A stretch of DNA of 54,601 nucleotides from a virus: positions 1-54,601 of the IMG/VR virus record IMGVR_UViG_3300036715_000254; one strand, written 5' to 3'. The first letter of the stretch is position 1; every line of letters begins with the position of its first letter. The position numbers and the translations under genes are program-made. Below are positions 7,886-16,160 of the stretch, one piece after another. Below the pieces are notes generated by a model that ran no database searches, had not been told where the DNA came from, and saw only the letters and a program-made list of their open reading frames with translations.

Positions 7886-8325
7886 CCAAACAACGTCGTT
7901 ATGATGAGCTATACATGGATATAGCATTGAGATTTGCAGCTATGTCTCATGCCGTTCGCAAAAAGGTTGGTTGCGTGATTGTCCTTGATAACAATATCCT
8001 TTCATTTGGATTCAACGGAATGCCTGCAGGCATGGACAACTGCTGTGAAAACGAAGTAGATGGTAAGCTAGTAACAAAGGGTGAAGTAAGTCACGCAGAA
8101 GAAAATGCTATCGCTAAACTAGCAAAGAGCAATACAAGTTCTGTTGGAGCGACTGCTTATGTTACACTAGAACCTTGTATGCACTGCGCTAAGTTGCTTT
8201 ATAATGCGGGAATTACCCGTGTTGTAATCAAAGAGCCATATTTGAGCCACGAAGGTACGATCTACCTAACTAAGCTACATGTTGATATGGTACAAATAAC
8301 ACACGATGAATATTTCAAGTTATGA
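7882..8325 (+). CDS. cd: Deoxycytidylate (dCMP) deaminase (T4 Cd-like)
   Basis: Converts dCMP to dUMP for thymidylate synthesis. The zinc-dependent deaminase signature is complete: HAEE at residues 71-74, with His71 as zinc ligand and Glu73 as proton shuttle, and PCMHC at 98-102 with the two Cys ligands. At 147 aa it is shorter than T4 Cd (193 aa) but typical of other phage enzymes. The start overlaps the upstream stop. It fits the nucleotide-metabolism set with the nucleotidase and RNR. Confidence 0.95.
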   Translation: MTKQRRYDELYMDIALRFAAMSHAVRKKVGCVIVLDNNILSFGFNGMPAGMDNCCENEVDGKLVTKGEVSHAEENAIAKLAKSNTSSVGATAYVTLEPCMHCAKLLYNAGITRVVIKEPYLSHEGTIYLTKLHVDMVQITHDEYFKL

Positions 8326-8525
8326 AAGCAATGTTCGTTGTCCACAAAATGGATCCTCCAGAGTATTTTGAGATTATGGAAAAGATTATTGCCCGAGTAG
8401 TTAGAGCGGGCGGTGTATATAAGATAGTCAAAGCATTCGGTGAACGCAAAGGAAACCGACGAATCATTCCCCATTACGAATATCACTTTGAGGTCGAGCA
8501 GATGAGAGACCTCATATATGATTGA
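8322..8525 (+). CDS. Small hypothetical protein, 67 aa
   Basis: Coupled to the deaminase by ATGA. The protein is basic in the middle and acidic at the end. No family is recognised. Its end overlaps the next small gene by 8 bases. Confidence 0.6.
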   Translation: MKAMFVVHKMDPPEYFEIMEKIIARVVRAGGVYKIVKAFGERKGNRRIIPHYEYHFEVEQMRDLIYD

Positions 8526-8727
8526 CATTCAACTTCCTCCAATTAACCTACTAAACCTAAGGCCAGCGTATATGATGACCACTCAAGTTCTAACAGAAAC
8601 AACTCCAGTACAAAAACCACAAGTTCTCGATGAACGAGTAAAACCTTGTGAGCATGAATGTCGTTATCCAGCAAATTGCACATCTCCACATTGTACTCCA
8701 CCAAATGCTAAACCATTAAACGAATAA
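8518..8727 (+). CDS. Pro/Cys-rich small hypothetical protein, 69 aa
   Basis: Starts within the upstream gene. The C-terminal 27 residues carry four Cys and two His (CEHECRYPANCTSPHC), a possible zinc site. No family is recognised. It is the last gene before an intrinsic terminator. Confidence 0.5.
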   Translation: MIDIQLPPINLLNLRPAYMMTTQVLTETTPVQKPQVLDERVKPCEHECRYPANCTSPHCTPPNAKPLNE

Positions 8728-8753
8728 TTCTCGTTATTTGTTGCGCAGCTAAT

Positions 8754-8780
8754 AAGGGCTATTTTTAGCCCTTTTTCTTT
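8754..8780 (+). terminator. Intrinsic terminator
   Basis: A perfect 8-bp stem, AAGGGCTA (8754-8761) and TAGCCCTT (8766-8773), with a TTTT loop, followed by TTTCTTT. It closes the operon that starts upstream of the ligase-side early genes. Confidence 0.9.
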
Positions 8781-8793
8781 GACTAGACGATCC

Positions 8794-8801
8794 CTTAAAT
8801 A
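8794..8801 (+). promoter_or_regulatory. Possible T4-type late promoter
   Basis: CTTAAATA differs from T4 TATAAATA at two positions and lies 25 bases before the ATG at 8826, just after a terminator, where a new promoter is needed. Confidence 0.5.
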
Positions 8802-8825
8802 CAAAAGTATTTGAAAGGATTTACT

Positions 8826-9104
8826 ATGCCGATATACTCTAGACACTGCGATGATTGTGACGAACTGTTTGAAGTGAACTGTCGCATAGCCGATAAAGAT
8901 TCCCCCAAGTCATGCCCATATTGTGGATCCCAATATGGAAGTTATCGTCCAACTTCCTGCGCAACGTCGATCCGATCGGATCGTTTTATGACAGCAAAGA
9001 AAGATGGAGGTTTTAACGAAGTCTTAGACAAAATTAAAGAACGCAATAAGAGATCTAACCTAGCTTCTGGGAGGAATATTACCAGCGATACAGCAATGGG
9101 TTAG
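8826..9104 (+). CDS. FmdB-like zinc ribbon protein, 92 aa
   Basis: The ATG at 8826 follows AAGGA. The N-terminus (MPIYSRHCDDCDELFEV, then SCPYCGS) has the two Cys-x2-Cys knuckles of FmdB/putative regulatory zinc ribbons, followed by a charged helical tail. FmdB-type proteins are suspected transcription or nucleic-acid factors. Downstream is phoH, with its own AAGGA site. Confidence 0.8.
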   Translation: MPIYSRHCDDCDELFEVNCRIADKDSPKSCPYCGSQYGSYRPTSCATSIRSDRFMTAKKDGGFNEVLDKIKERNKRSNLASGRNITSDTAMG

Positions 9105-9133
9105 ACAAGGGTTTCAAACGATAAAGGAAAACA

Positions 9134-9952
9134 ATGGTAACAAAGAAAAAAGCTCCAGCACTCTTCGTAGCTGAGGCAATCCAAAATGGTGCTGAAACGA
9201 AATATAGTGGTGCTCAAAAGCGTATAGACCAAGTAGAAAGCGATAACCACAAAAATTATCACCAGCCAGTTAGTAACGGCCTCAAGATTAAGTTAGACCA
9301 TTTAAAGACATTTGACGCGCTGACGCCAAACCAACAAATCTTCTATGACATGTACAATCGTGGTGATTACTGTATGGGAGTATTAGGTTCCGCAGGTACT
9401 GGAAAAACGTTTATTTCCCTGTACAAAGCATTGGAAGAAGTTCTGGATAAGTCGAATCCATTCCGCCAAATGGTTGTTGTTCGCTCTTGCGTCCCAACTC
9501 GTAACGTTGGATTCTTGCCAGGTTCGTTGGAGGAGAAGCAAGAGATTTACGAACTCCCATATAAGGAAATTGCTGCTACATTGTTTGACCGTTCGGATGC
9601 TTGGGACCGTTTAAAAGAGCAAAACTATGCTCGATTCATTAGTACAACCGCTATTCGTGGTATCTCGATTGACGATTCAATTGTTGTAGTTGATGAGTTA
9701 CAAAACATGACGATGCAAGAGCTAGACACGATTATCACCCGTGTTGGTTACCGTTCCAAGATTATCTTTGTTGGTGACATAAAGCAGACAGATTTAGTAA
9801 CGTCTAAATACGATGTATCAGGATTGCCACAGTTCATTAAGATTTTGAACAACATGAATGATTACAGTGAAATTGAATTTACGAGTGACGATATTGTGAG
9901 AAGCAGTTTGGTCCGCAACTATATTATTGCCAAAGAGTGTATGGGGTATTAA
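9134..9952 (+). CDS. phoH: PhoH-like P-loop ATPase
   Basis: A predicted ATPase, often linked to RNA handling, common in marine and T4-like phages. At 272 aa it has Walker A GSAGTGKT at residues 85-92 and Walker B VVVDELQN at 184-191 with Asp187-Glu188. The segments RSCVPTRNVGFLPGS and FVGDIKQTD (sensor-like) are typical of the family. It has its own ribosome site. Its exact role in phage infection is not known. Confidence 0.92.
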   Translation: MVTKKKAPALFVAEAIQNGAETKYSGAQKRIDQVESDNHKNYHQPVSNGLKIKLDHLKTFDALTPNQQIFYDMYNRGDYCMGVLGSAGTGKTFISLYKALEEVLDKSNPFRQMVVVRSCVPTRNVGFLPGSLEEKQEIYELPYKEIAATLFDRSDAWDRLKEQNYARFISTTAIRGISIDDSIVVVDELQNMTMQELDTIITRVGYRSKIIFVGDIKQTDLVTSKYDVSGLPQFIKILNNMNDYSEIEFTSDDIVRSSLVRNYIIAKECMGY

Positions 9953-9953
9953 A

Positions 9954-10556
9954 ATGATCACTTTAGATCAATTTGTGGCGATTCTGCCACAGTGTAACGA
10001 GCCAGAAGAATGGTGTGAGATTATCGCTAGTGAACTTCCGGAATGGGGTTTCGAAACAAGAGAACAGGTAGCGGGATTTATCGCACAAACTGCTCATGAG
10101 TCGTCATCTTATAATATATTGGCTGAGAATTTGAATTATAGTGGTGACCGGCTTGCTGTTGTATTTCCGAAATATTTTAAGAACGTTGATGTTAAGCCAT
10201 ATCACCGAAATCCTCAAGCTATTGCTAATCGTGTTTATGCTAATCGCATGGGTAACGGCAATGCTGATTCTGGTGACGGTTATCGCTTTAGGGGACGCGG
10301 TGTACTTCAAGTCACAGGAAAAGCGAACTACATGCACTGTAGTCAAGAGCTCTTTGGGCAAGAAGAGGTTCTTCTAGACGACCCGGACTTGCTTCTACAT
10401 AAGCCAAATGCTTTAGGTAGTGCATTATGGTTCTGGAAAGCTAACAATCTATTGTCAGTAACTGACTTCATATTGTTGACTAAGAAGATCAATGGTGGTA
10501 CGATTGGACTAGAACATCGTCAGTCAATCTATAACAAAGCACTTTCTATTCTTTGA
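9954..10556 (+). CDS. GH19 chitinase-like endolysin
   Basis: A peptidoglycan-cleaving glycoside hydrolase of the GH19 (class I chitinase-like) lysozyme group. The ATG at 9954 is one base after the phoH stop; the longer frame from 9927 lies inside phoH. Residues 42-60 hold the AHESSSY motif with the catalytic Glu. RFRGRGVLQVTGKANY is the typical substrate-binding segment. At 200 aa it is a single-domain endolysin with no signal peptide, so it needs a holin or similar for export. A terminator-like hairpin follows. Confidence 0.9.
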   Translation: MITLDQFVAILPQCNEPEEWCEIIASELPEWGFETREQVAGFIAQTAHESSSYNILAENLNYSGDRLAVVFPKYFKNVDVKPYHRNPQAIANRVYANRMGNGNADSGDGYRFRGRGVLQVTGKANYMHCSQELFGQEEVLLDDPDLLLHKPNALGSALWFWKANNLLSVTDFILLTKKINGGTIGLEHRQSIYNKALSIL

Positions 10557-10566
10557 ACTCACAGAG

Positions 10567-10622
10567 TAATTATAGCAAAACTTTCTCAGACTCCAAATAA
10601 TGTTATGTTATTTGGAGTTTTC
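10567..10622 (+). repeat. Stem-loop element, copy 1 (also terminator-like)
   Basis: AATTATAGCAAA at 10567-10578, then an 11-bp perfect stem (10589-10599 with 10607-10617, loop TGTTATG) and TTTTCC. The same order of box and stem occurs at 41285-41338. The hairpin with its T-run could end transcription of the endolysin operon while its right arm supplies the -35 of the next promoter. Confidence 0.8.
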
Positions 10623-10640
10623 CTTTGAGTGTGTTATATT
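10611..10640 (+). promoter_or_regulatory. Sigma70-type promoter overlapping the stem-loop
   Basis: TTGGAG at 10611-10616 in the right hairpin arm, an 18-bp spacer, and TATATT at 10635-10640 preceded by TGTG. The -10 lies only five bases before the ATG at 10646, so the transcript may be leaderless. Confidence 0.65.
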
Positions 10641-10645
10641 ACAAT

Positions 10646-11296
10646 ATGGCTCAATTTGTTGTATATGATATTCCTGTCTGCGAACAGATAAACTCTGAAT
10701 CTGGGCGGCGCTACAAGACACCTAACGGTGACATCTACCCAAGCGTCACGACAGTCTTGTCCAGCATACCAATGCCGTTTATAGATAACTGGCGACGTAA
10801 AGTGGGCGAAGAGACAGCTAAGAAGATTAGCGATGCAGCCGCCAAACGAGGAAGTAAGATCCATGGTTGGTGTGAGCAATATCTCATGAAACAAGCGATA
10901 ACACATTCCCCATTTGAACACGAAGCAACGATGATGTTCAAGAACATGAAACCGGAGCTGGACAAGTTTGATGAGGTCCATGCACTGGAAACACGTCTAT
11001 GGAGCGACAAACTCCGGGTTGCTGGTACTGTGGACTGTATCGCTAAGATTGATGGCGTTTTCTACATAGTCGATTTTAAGACGTCAAGACAGCTCAAGAA
11101 CCGGGCTGATATCCCCTCTTATTTCATGCAATGTGCCGCTTATGCTGTTGCTTGGTACGAAAGAACGGGGATTGCTATAGCGAAAATGCGGGTAATAATT
11201 ACTACACAAGATTACGGTGTGCTAGTATTTGATGAGAACGTTAAGGATTGGGTTCCACAGTTTATTGAGCTACGGAAGAAGTTCGATTCACTTTAA
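10646..11296 (+). CDS. PD-(D/E)XK exonuclease-like protein
   Basis: A 216-aa protein with the RecB/Cas4-like nuclease core: GTVDCIAKIDGVFYIVDFKT, where Asp, a later Asp and Lys form the metal site, followed by QCAAYAVAWY (the Gln-Tyr helix motif). The N-terminal YPSVTTVLS is also usual in these phage exonucleases. It probably degrades or processes DNA in recombination. The start at 10646 is just after the -10 element. Its last codons (TTC GAT TCA CTT TAA) contain the -35 of the next early promoter. Confidence 0.85.
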   Translation: MAQFVVYDIPVCEQINSESGRRYKTPNGDIYPSVTTVLSSIPMPFIDNWRRKVGEETAKKISDAAAKRGSKIHGWCEQYLMKQAITHSPFEHEATMMFKNMKPELDKFDEVHALETRLWSDKLRVAGTVDCIAKIDGVFYIVDFKTSRQLKNRADIPSYFMQCAAYAVAWYERTGIAIAKMRVIITTQDYGVLVFDENVKDWVPQFIELRKKFDSL

Positions 11297-11315
11297 TTCC
11301 TTTCTGTGTTATAAT
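11287..11315 (+). promoter_or_regulatory. Early sigma70-type promoter
   Basis: TTCACT at 11287-11292, a 17-bp spacer and TATAAT at 11310-11315 with TGTG before it. The -35 lies within the last codons of the exonuclease gene. The leader contains ACAGGA before ATG 11343. Confidence 0.9.
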
Positions 11316-11342
11316 AATGACATGGGTAACACAGGAACACAT

Positions 11343-11579
11343 ATGGTACAAGTAGGCGATATAGTTAAGTGTTTGGATTTCCCAGGCAATCATGATCACT
11401 TTATGATTGGCGAAGTGTTGATCATCAACGAAGATGACTGCATGATGACTATAAAGACTATCGCTTGCTATCGCGACGGTGACTTTGTCTCCAAGTTCTC
11501 TCCAACGTTTACGACCGCTCTCCCTGGTCACAACATGTTTGATACCGCGGTTCCCAGCCGCGTCACATTTGCTTGTTAA
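11343..11579 (+). CDS. KOW/SH3-like small early protein, 78 aa
   Basis: The ATG at 11343 follows the leader site ACAGGA; the ATG at 11322 would lie at the transcript start. The sequence begins VQVGDIVKCLDFPGNHDHFMIGEV, a beta-barrel pattern seen in many small phage proteins (a GD-V-x-C turn followed by strands). No catalytic residues are seen. It is the first gene of an early operon reaching at least 13064. Confidence 0.7.
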   Translation: MVQVGDIVKCLDFPGNHDHFMIGEVLIINEDDCMMTIKTIACYRDGDFVSKFSPTFTTALPGHNMFDTAVPSRVTFAC

Positions 11580-11588
11580 AGGAAAAAT

Positions 11589-11876
11589 ATGAAATCAGCA
11601 GTAGATATTCGTCAACAAATTGAACAACTCTCACTTGAGTTGCTGGAAGCCGAACGGCGTGAAAATGAAGACGGACAGCGCAACGCTCTCCGTCTCATCA
11701 CAGAAAAGATGGCTTTGGTAACTAAAGTCATTCAAGAAGTACAGGAGCTCTCATCCGATTATGGGCTGTCATTCTACTGGGAAGGTCCCGGCGGTTTGAG
11801 CGGAGATTTGTACAGCGGCGAATGGACTATGTCCGGCTCAACTGAAAACTGGCAATCTAGCAACCAATCATGTTAA
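11589..11876 (+). CDS. Hypothetical protein, 95 aa, paralogue of the next gene
   Basis: AAGGAAAAAT precedes the ATG. A helical N-terminal two thirds (RRENEDGQRNALRLITEKM) is followed by a Gly/Trp/Ser-rich tail ending in W-x-SSNQSC. The helix, the GLSF/GLEF turn and the SSN ending match the 72-aa protein encoded next, so the two look like diverged duplicates. Function unknown. Confidence 0.7.
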   Translation: MKSAVDIRQQIEQLSLELLEAERRENEDGQRNALRLITEKMALVTKVIQEVQELSSDYGLSFYWEGPGGLSGDLYSGEWTMSGSTENWQSSNQSC

Positions 11877-11885
11877 GGAAAGAAA

Positions 11886-12104
11886 ATGGTAGCACAAAAG
11901 ACTCCGAAGAAGATTTTAGTTAAAGTAGAACGCACTCAACGCGATGCTTTGTCTAAAATCACATCAAATATGCGAGAGGTTTATCGCCTGTTGCGTGAAA
12001 ACAAAACACTGGCTAAATCGGTTGGTTTAGAATTCTGTCCAGATTACGAACTAGAAAACCTTGGTTTCGATATGGGTAGCTGGGACTCAAGCAACTGTTA
12101 TTGA
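11886..12104 (+). CDS. Hypothetical protein, 72 aa, paralogue of the previous gene
   Basis: AAGGAAAGAAA precedes the ATG. It shares with the upstream protein the helix ending before GLEF, a Gly-rich turn and the terminal SWDSSNCY. No domain is recognised. Confidence 0.7.
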   Translation: MVAQKTPKKILVKVERTQRDALSKITSNMREVYRLLRENKTLAKSVGLEFCPDYELENLGFDMGSWDSSNCY

Positions 12105-12113
12105 GGAATAATT

Positions 12114-13064
12114 GTGGGTAATATTATATTGGTTGGTGGTTATGCTATGCGTGATTGCGGTTTCAGCCGCCCTCACGCTGCCAGCGTGGACCTTGATATT
12201 ATCGGGAAGTACAATGATGTGATCAGTTTCATTCGTACTCACAAAATCCTATCTTGTGTTCCAGATGATGGTGGTAACAAGATTATCGCAAAGGTCGCAC
12301 CATCTGAATTGAATGGATTTGCATACCGAATCATTGAAGCAGAAATTGCTTGGAGTGGTTCTACAGCCGCTGAGTTTATGGACTTGGTTGGAGATTTACA
12401 CTGGAGTGGTATAACTACTGGTGGAACAAAATTCTTGGTTCCCAACATGTCACAAATGTATGCACTAAAGATGAGCCACCGTTATCTGCGCAACAATCCA
12501 CATTTCGTTAAAACGATGCTAGACATCAAGTTGATGCGTAGTGAAGGTGGATTCTCTGGAATTCCAGAAGATCTGATTCCTTGGTTTATGAAACGCGAAG
12601 CAGCAACTTACACTTACACCCATCCAAAACTGAACGTGAGTAAAGATGCTTTCTTCAAGGACGATGTTCCGTACATTTACGATCACGACACTATCCACGA
12701 AGCAGTTAAGATTGGCGATCGTCCAGCTTACACTTACTTTCTAGAAGGTCAAGTTAAGACTTCCAAGAAACTATTTAACTTGCTACCCGAGCATGTAAAA
12801 TTGCGCGCAGTTTACGAAGAAGTTTGCGTATTGGCGCTGGAACGTAGCATTATTCCATACGGTTTGAATGGCGGCAATGGTGAGATGCAATTCATTATGG
12901 CTTTGCAAAAGGTTTGTACTAGCATCACTAGCGGTTGGTTCCGTGAGTACGCATGGGAAAACTATAACGTAGTTCTGGCAATGTTCAATCCTACTTTTAT
13001 CAGTAGATTTAACATCGCCCTGAATACGGGAGACATTCTCCCGTTCAAGGGTACTAAATACTAA
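12114..13064 (+). CDS. Putative nucleotidyltransferase-fold protein, 316 aa
   Basis: Starts with GTG after GAGGAATAATT. The N-terminus ILVGGYAMRDCGFSRPHAAS, then VDLDII, resembles AbiEii-type or other minimal nucleotidyltransferases (a GG motif followed about 15 residues later by D-x-D), and residues 110-140 (ALKMSHRYLRNNPHFVKTMLD) could supply the Lys of such folds. Similar proteins of unknown role occur in T4-like phages. Residues 180-316 are helical. The functional call is tentative; it could be a phage toxin-like or modification enzyme. Confidence 0.45.
   Translation: MGNIILVGGYAMRDCGFSRPHAASVDLDIIGKYNDVISFIRTHKILSCVPDDGGNKIIAKVAPSELNGFAYRIIEAEIAWSGSTAAEFMDLVGDLHWSGITTGGTKFLVPNMSQMYALKMSHRYLRNNPHFVKTMLDIKLMRSEGGFSGIPEDLIPWFMKREAATYTYTHPKLNVSKDAFFKDDVPYIYDHDTIHEAVKIGDRPAYTYFLEGQVKTSKKLFNLLPEHVKLRAVYEEVCVLALERSIIPYGLNGGNGEMQFIMALQKVCTSITSGWFREYAWENYNVVLAMFNPTFISRFNIALNTGDILPFKGTKY
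13053..13060 (+). promoter_or_regulatory. Possible late promoter (weak)
   Basis: ACTAAATA lies across the last codons of the gene ending at 13064, 26 bases before ATG 13087. It is the same octamer as before 14613, 20988 and 38673, but the location within coding sequence makes chance likely. Confidence 0.35.
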
Positions 13065-13086
13065 TCCCGTCTTTAAAAGGTAACAT

Positions 13087-13506
13087 ATGCAATCAGTAAT
13101 GCTAAATCCAGGCAAGTATTGGGTCGGAAGTCCTGATCTTGTCTTTAATAGCTTTAAGCCGAATGCGACATTCGCATACAAGTGTGGTGAGTACTCATTT
13201 ATTACATTCAAGTATGGCGAAAAGTACATTGCAGCAATCCCATTTGATGCTCTTGAGTATGGCGATAAAATGCCGGAACTGACATACTCTAATGTCATGA
13301 CATTCACGAATGAAGCTCACTTCTTCTCGGATGGTGTGAATGGCTGTATTAACGGAGTTGAGTTAGGTGTGCTCGGCGGAACTGGAAAATCTAGTTCAGA
13401 AGAACTGACTGAAGAAGTCCTATCTAACCTTCCACACATCACTGGTGGATCCAATCCTATTGACTTCCCGAAGAAAACGAAAGCGGCTAAGCCGCTCACG
13501 GTTTGA
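13087..13506 (+). CDS. Hypothetical protein, 139 aa
   Basis: AAGGTAACAT precedes the ATG. A beta-rich N-terminal 90 residues (PGKYWVGSPDLVF, then FITFKYGEKYIAAIPFD) are followed by a Ser/Thr/Pro and charged tail. No family is recognised. It overlaps the SleB-like gene by four bases. Confidence 0.65.
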   Translation: MQSVMLNPGKYWVGSPDLVFNSFKPNATFAYKCGEYSFITFKYGEKYIAAIPFDALEYGDKMPELTYSNVMTFTNEAHFFSDGVNGCINGVELGVLGGTGKSSSEELTEEVLSNLPHITGGSNPIDFPKKTKAAKPLTV

Positions 13507-13934
13507 AGTGGATTATTGCAGTCATAGGACTGCTAATTCCACTTTCTATCTATAGTCAACCAGTTCCAGATTTTCCGTTTTCCTTGAAAGAGCTCCGATG
13601 TTTGGAGCTCAACATATATTATGAAGCTCGGGGAGAGAGCGATAGGGGTAAGATTGCAGTAGGTTTTGTAACACTTAATCGAGCAAAGAACCCTAATTTT
13701 CCTAAAACCATTTGTGATGTAGTTTACCAGAAGTATCAGTTTTCTTGGGTCCAGCAGTACCCAAAGCATGCTAATACTAAAGTTGATCCAAAGATAACTG
13801 AAATTGCTATAGACTTATTATCCAATAAATACCGCGACTTTACTCGCGGCGCATTGTTCTTTCATAACGCTGAAGTGGAGTCGTTCAACCGAACTGTGGT
13901 AGCACAAATCGGTTCACATACATTTTATCGTTAG
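13503..13934 (+). CDS. SleB-type cell-wall hydrolase with signal peptide
   Basis: A TTG start overlaps the upstream TGA. Residues 1-18 form a hydrophobic signal or anchor segment (WIIAVIGLLIPLSIYS). The rest matches the SleB/hydrolase_2 family: LNIYYEARGESDRGKIAVGFVTLNR with the conserved Glu, then YQFSW and the closing HTFYR. Such enzymes are lytic transglycosylase-like peptidoglycan hydrolases. With the GH19 endolysin at 9954 and the spanin-like gene at 40628 it may contribute to lysis, or may be a virion-associated hydrolase. The secretion signal is inferred. Confidence 0.85.
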   Translation: MKWIIAVIGLLIPLSIYSQPVPDFPFSLKELRCLELNIYYEARGESDRGKIAVGFVTLNRAKNPNFPKTICDVVYQKYQFSWVQQYPKHANTKVDPKITEIAIDLLSNKYRDFTRGALFFHNAEVESFNRTVVAQIGSHTFYR

Positions 13935-13941
13935 GGACACT

Positions 13942-14529
13942 ATGGCACGTAAAAATAACTCTATTGAAGATGAGATTGAACAAGAAAAGTCGCCCGGTCT
14001 AAGTTTGCTATTTGGTGAGATTACAACCGAATTAGTTGCTGAAACTATTGCATGGATCCTTACTGAGAACCTATCCGAAAATCCTCCTGATCAGCTAACG
14101 CTATTGATTAACTCGCCTGGTGGTGATTTGTCAGCAGCATTTGCTCTGATTGAGATTATACAAGGTAGTCGTATTCCAGTCCGTACAGTCGGTCTGGGTG
14201 AGATTTGTTCAGCTGGATTGATTATTTTCATGAGCGGAACAAGGGGTCATCGTATCCTTACACCAACTTGCAGTGTAATGAGTCACCACTTTAGCACTGG
14301 AGTAAGCGGTAACTTCCATGAGATTTTAAACGTACAGAAGGAATTGAACTTTATGAATCGCCGTATCATCAACCAATATGTGCATTGCACCGGATTATCT
14401 GAAGATGAAGTAACATCGAAGCTAATCCCATCGCGAGATGTATTCTTGTCACCACAAGATGCCGTTGAGCTTGGTATTGCTGACGATATTCGGGGAGTTG
14501 GTGCACCACCAAACAAGCTAAAACAGTAA
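13942..14529 (+). CDS. ClpP-like serine protease
   Basis: A 195-aa member of the ClpP/crotonase fold. LLINSPGGDLSAAFALIEII is the oxyanion-side Gly motif. The likely catalytic triad is Ser90 (EICSAG), His115 (SVMSHH) and Asp166 (SRDVFLS), with the closing DAVELGIADDI typical of ClpP. In phages such proteins act as head maturation proteases or as ClpP variants. A stand-alone ClpX-type zinc domain is encoded at 53117. A hairpin follows the stop. Confidence 0.9.
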   Translation: MARKNNSIEDEIEQEKSPGLSLLFGEITTELVAETIAWILTENLSENPPDQLTLLINSPGGDLSAAFALIEIIQGSRIPVRTVGLGEICSAGLIIFMSGTRGHRILTPTCSVMSHHFSTGVSGNFHEILNVQKELNFMNRRIINQYVHCTGLSEDEVTSKLIPSRDVFLSPQDAVELGIADDIRGVGAPPNKLKQ

Positions 14530-14534
14530 CAAGC

Positions 14535-14556
14535 AAGGGATTCAAAAGAATCCCTT
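14535..14556 (+). terminator. Hairpin after the ClpP-like gene
   Basis: A perfect 9-bp stem AAGGGATTC / GAATCCCTT with an AAAA loop. It lacks a clear T-run, so it may be a weak terminator or an RNA-stability hairpin. Confidence 0.65.
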
Positions 14557-14570
14557 CGTCATCTAGAGTC

Positions 14571-14578
14571 ACTAAATA
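14571..14578 (+). promoter_or_regulatory. Possible T4-type late promoter
   Basis: ACTAAATA lies 35 bases before ATG 14613 and directly after a hairpin, in a true intergenic gap. Confidence 0.6.
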
Positions 14579-14612
14579 ATATGAGTTAAACCCTTTTATT
14601 GATTGAGATTAT

Positions 14613-16160
14613 ATGACCAATTATGCAATATTACTGCAGGAAGCTATTGCTAACGCTGCATTCCCAAAAGCTTCTAAACTTATCCAATCGTACTTGAAAA
14701 AGCACCTAGGTACGACTCGTGTATATCTGTATCCAGAGCCAGAACACTTTAAGAGTGGTGGGCGTGCTGGAGTTGGAATTCGCTATTTCATCAACGCAAT
14801 GGAAAGTGTGCGTTTTAACTGGTTGTCTGATACATCAGTTGATACGTCAAAGAATCTAATGTCTGTGGACTATTGGGATGGGCACGGTCATGGAAATAAG
14901 CCGTCATATCGTATGACATTTGATAAGTCACAAAGCCTAGTTAAGTCACTACCGCTTATTGTAAACTTCATTCAGACTCCGGTCATGGGTGATACATTAT
15001 GGGTTGAAGAATCAAATATTATGGAATCAGCAGTAGCAAACATGAACGCATCGTTCAGTACAATTATTGAAGCTCGTGCAAGCGGTGGAAACATCCTGCC
15101 AACAATCAGCAACGTTATCCGCGCATTTAGTCAAGGTCTAAACTTGAAGGATATGCGTAACGACAGTAGCATTGGAACTGGATATGATAAAGTGGTCATG
15201 GCGGCTCGTGAACTTTATCCACAGTTCTTTGAGAAGCAAGGTGTGTCCGTTGTATTTTCAAACAAGCATAATGCAACAAAACTTGACGCTGGTAAGCTGG
15301 CGGCTAAACTTGGTATCCAGGGTGTATCTGCTAAAGTGAGTGTTGGTGGTGTTGAAACTATTATTGCCCCAGCAGCTATTGAAACAATGGAAGAGAACCT
15401 TCCACGTATATGTTACGAAGAGCAATTAGATGACTTGCGCCGGGCGATGGTATTGTTGATGAGCAATGCTACTCAATCCCTATATTTGGGTGGGCGTGGT
15501 GGTGTTGGTAAGACTGCCGTTGTAGAAGAAGAACTTCACAAACGTGGACTAAGTGATGGGGAAGGTTATTTCAAGATTACTGGATCTGCTTCCACTGCCG
15601 GTATCTACCGTATCCTTTACATTCACCGTAAGGACATTCTGTTGTTTGACGATAGCGATGGAGCACTTGCCGATCAAGACTCCCGTAACCTGTTCAAAGC
15701 AGCTTCCGATACCAAGAAGGTGCGTAAGATTGCTTGGATGAAAGCTGGTAAGAACTACGTTGATCCAGACGACATTGATGAGGATGACGAAGATAGCGAT
15801 CCGGATATACTGCCACGTTACTTTGACTTTACTGGTAAGATTATCTTTATCAGTAACTTGAAGCTAGACAAATTGGATCCGGACGGTGCTTTGCGCACTC
15901 GTGGATATGTTTTGAACATTGATCCAACAGATGAAGAAGTGTATAACTACATGGGTAAGATTGTTGATAAGATTAAACTGGATGTAGACCATGATCTAAC
16001 AAGTAAGCAACGCCAAGAGGTTATTGACATTCTGCGCACTCGTCGTTTGAAGGAAGGCGGAGCAAACCTGCGTCAGCTGGTTCGTGGTCTAAACACAATG
16101 GCAGGTATATTGGCGGGCGGCGGTACTGATTACCATAACATGATTTTACGTTATGCCTGA
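14613..16160 (+). CDS. AAA+ ATPase, 515 aa
   Basis: Residues 1-260 have no recognised domain. A P-loop follows at 294-301 (GRGGVGKT), Walker B at 342-348 (ILLFDDSD), and a sensor-1-like KIIFISN segment. A very acidic insertion (DPDDIDEDDEDSDPD) lies between Walker B and sensor 1. The C-terminal part contains a possible Arg finger region (RRLKEGGANLRQLVRG). It is conserved in layout with phage AAA+ proteins that remodel DNA or protein complexes, but the partner is unknown. The preceding late-promoter-like site suggests late expression. Confidence 0.85.
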   Translation: MTNYAILLQEAIANAAFPKASKLIQSYLKKHLGTTRVYLYPEPEHFKSGGRAGVGIRYFINAMESVRFNWLSDTSVDTSKNLMSVDYWDGHGHGNKPSYRMTFDKSQSLVKSLPLIVNFIQTPVMGDTLWVEESNIMESAVANMNASFSTIIEARASGGNILPTISNVIRAFSQGLNLKDMRNDSSIGTGYDKVVMAARELYPQFFEKQGVSVVFSNKHNATKLDAGKLAAKLGIQGVSAKVSVGGVETIIAPAAIETMEENLPRICYEEQLDDLRRAMVLLMSNATQSLYLGGRGGVGKTAVVEEELHKRGLSDGEGYFKITGSASTAGIYRILYIHRKDILLFDDSDGALADQDSRNLFKAASDTKKVRKIAWMKAGKNYVDPDDIDEDDEDSDPDILPRYFDFTGKIIFISNLKLDKLDPDGALRTRGYVLNIDPTDEEVYNYMGKIVDKIKLDVDHDLTSKQRQEVIDILRTRRLKEGGANLRQLVRGLNTMAGILAGGGTDYHNMILRYA

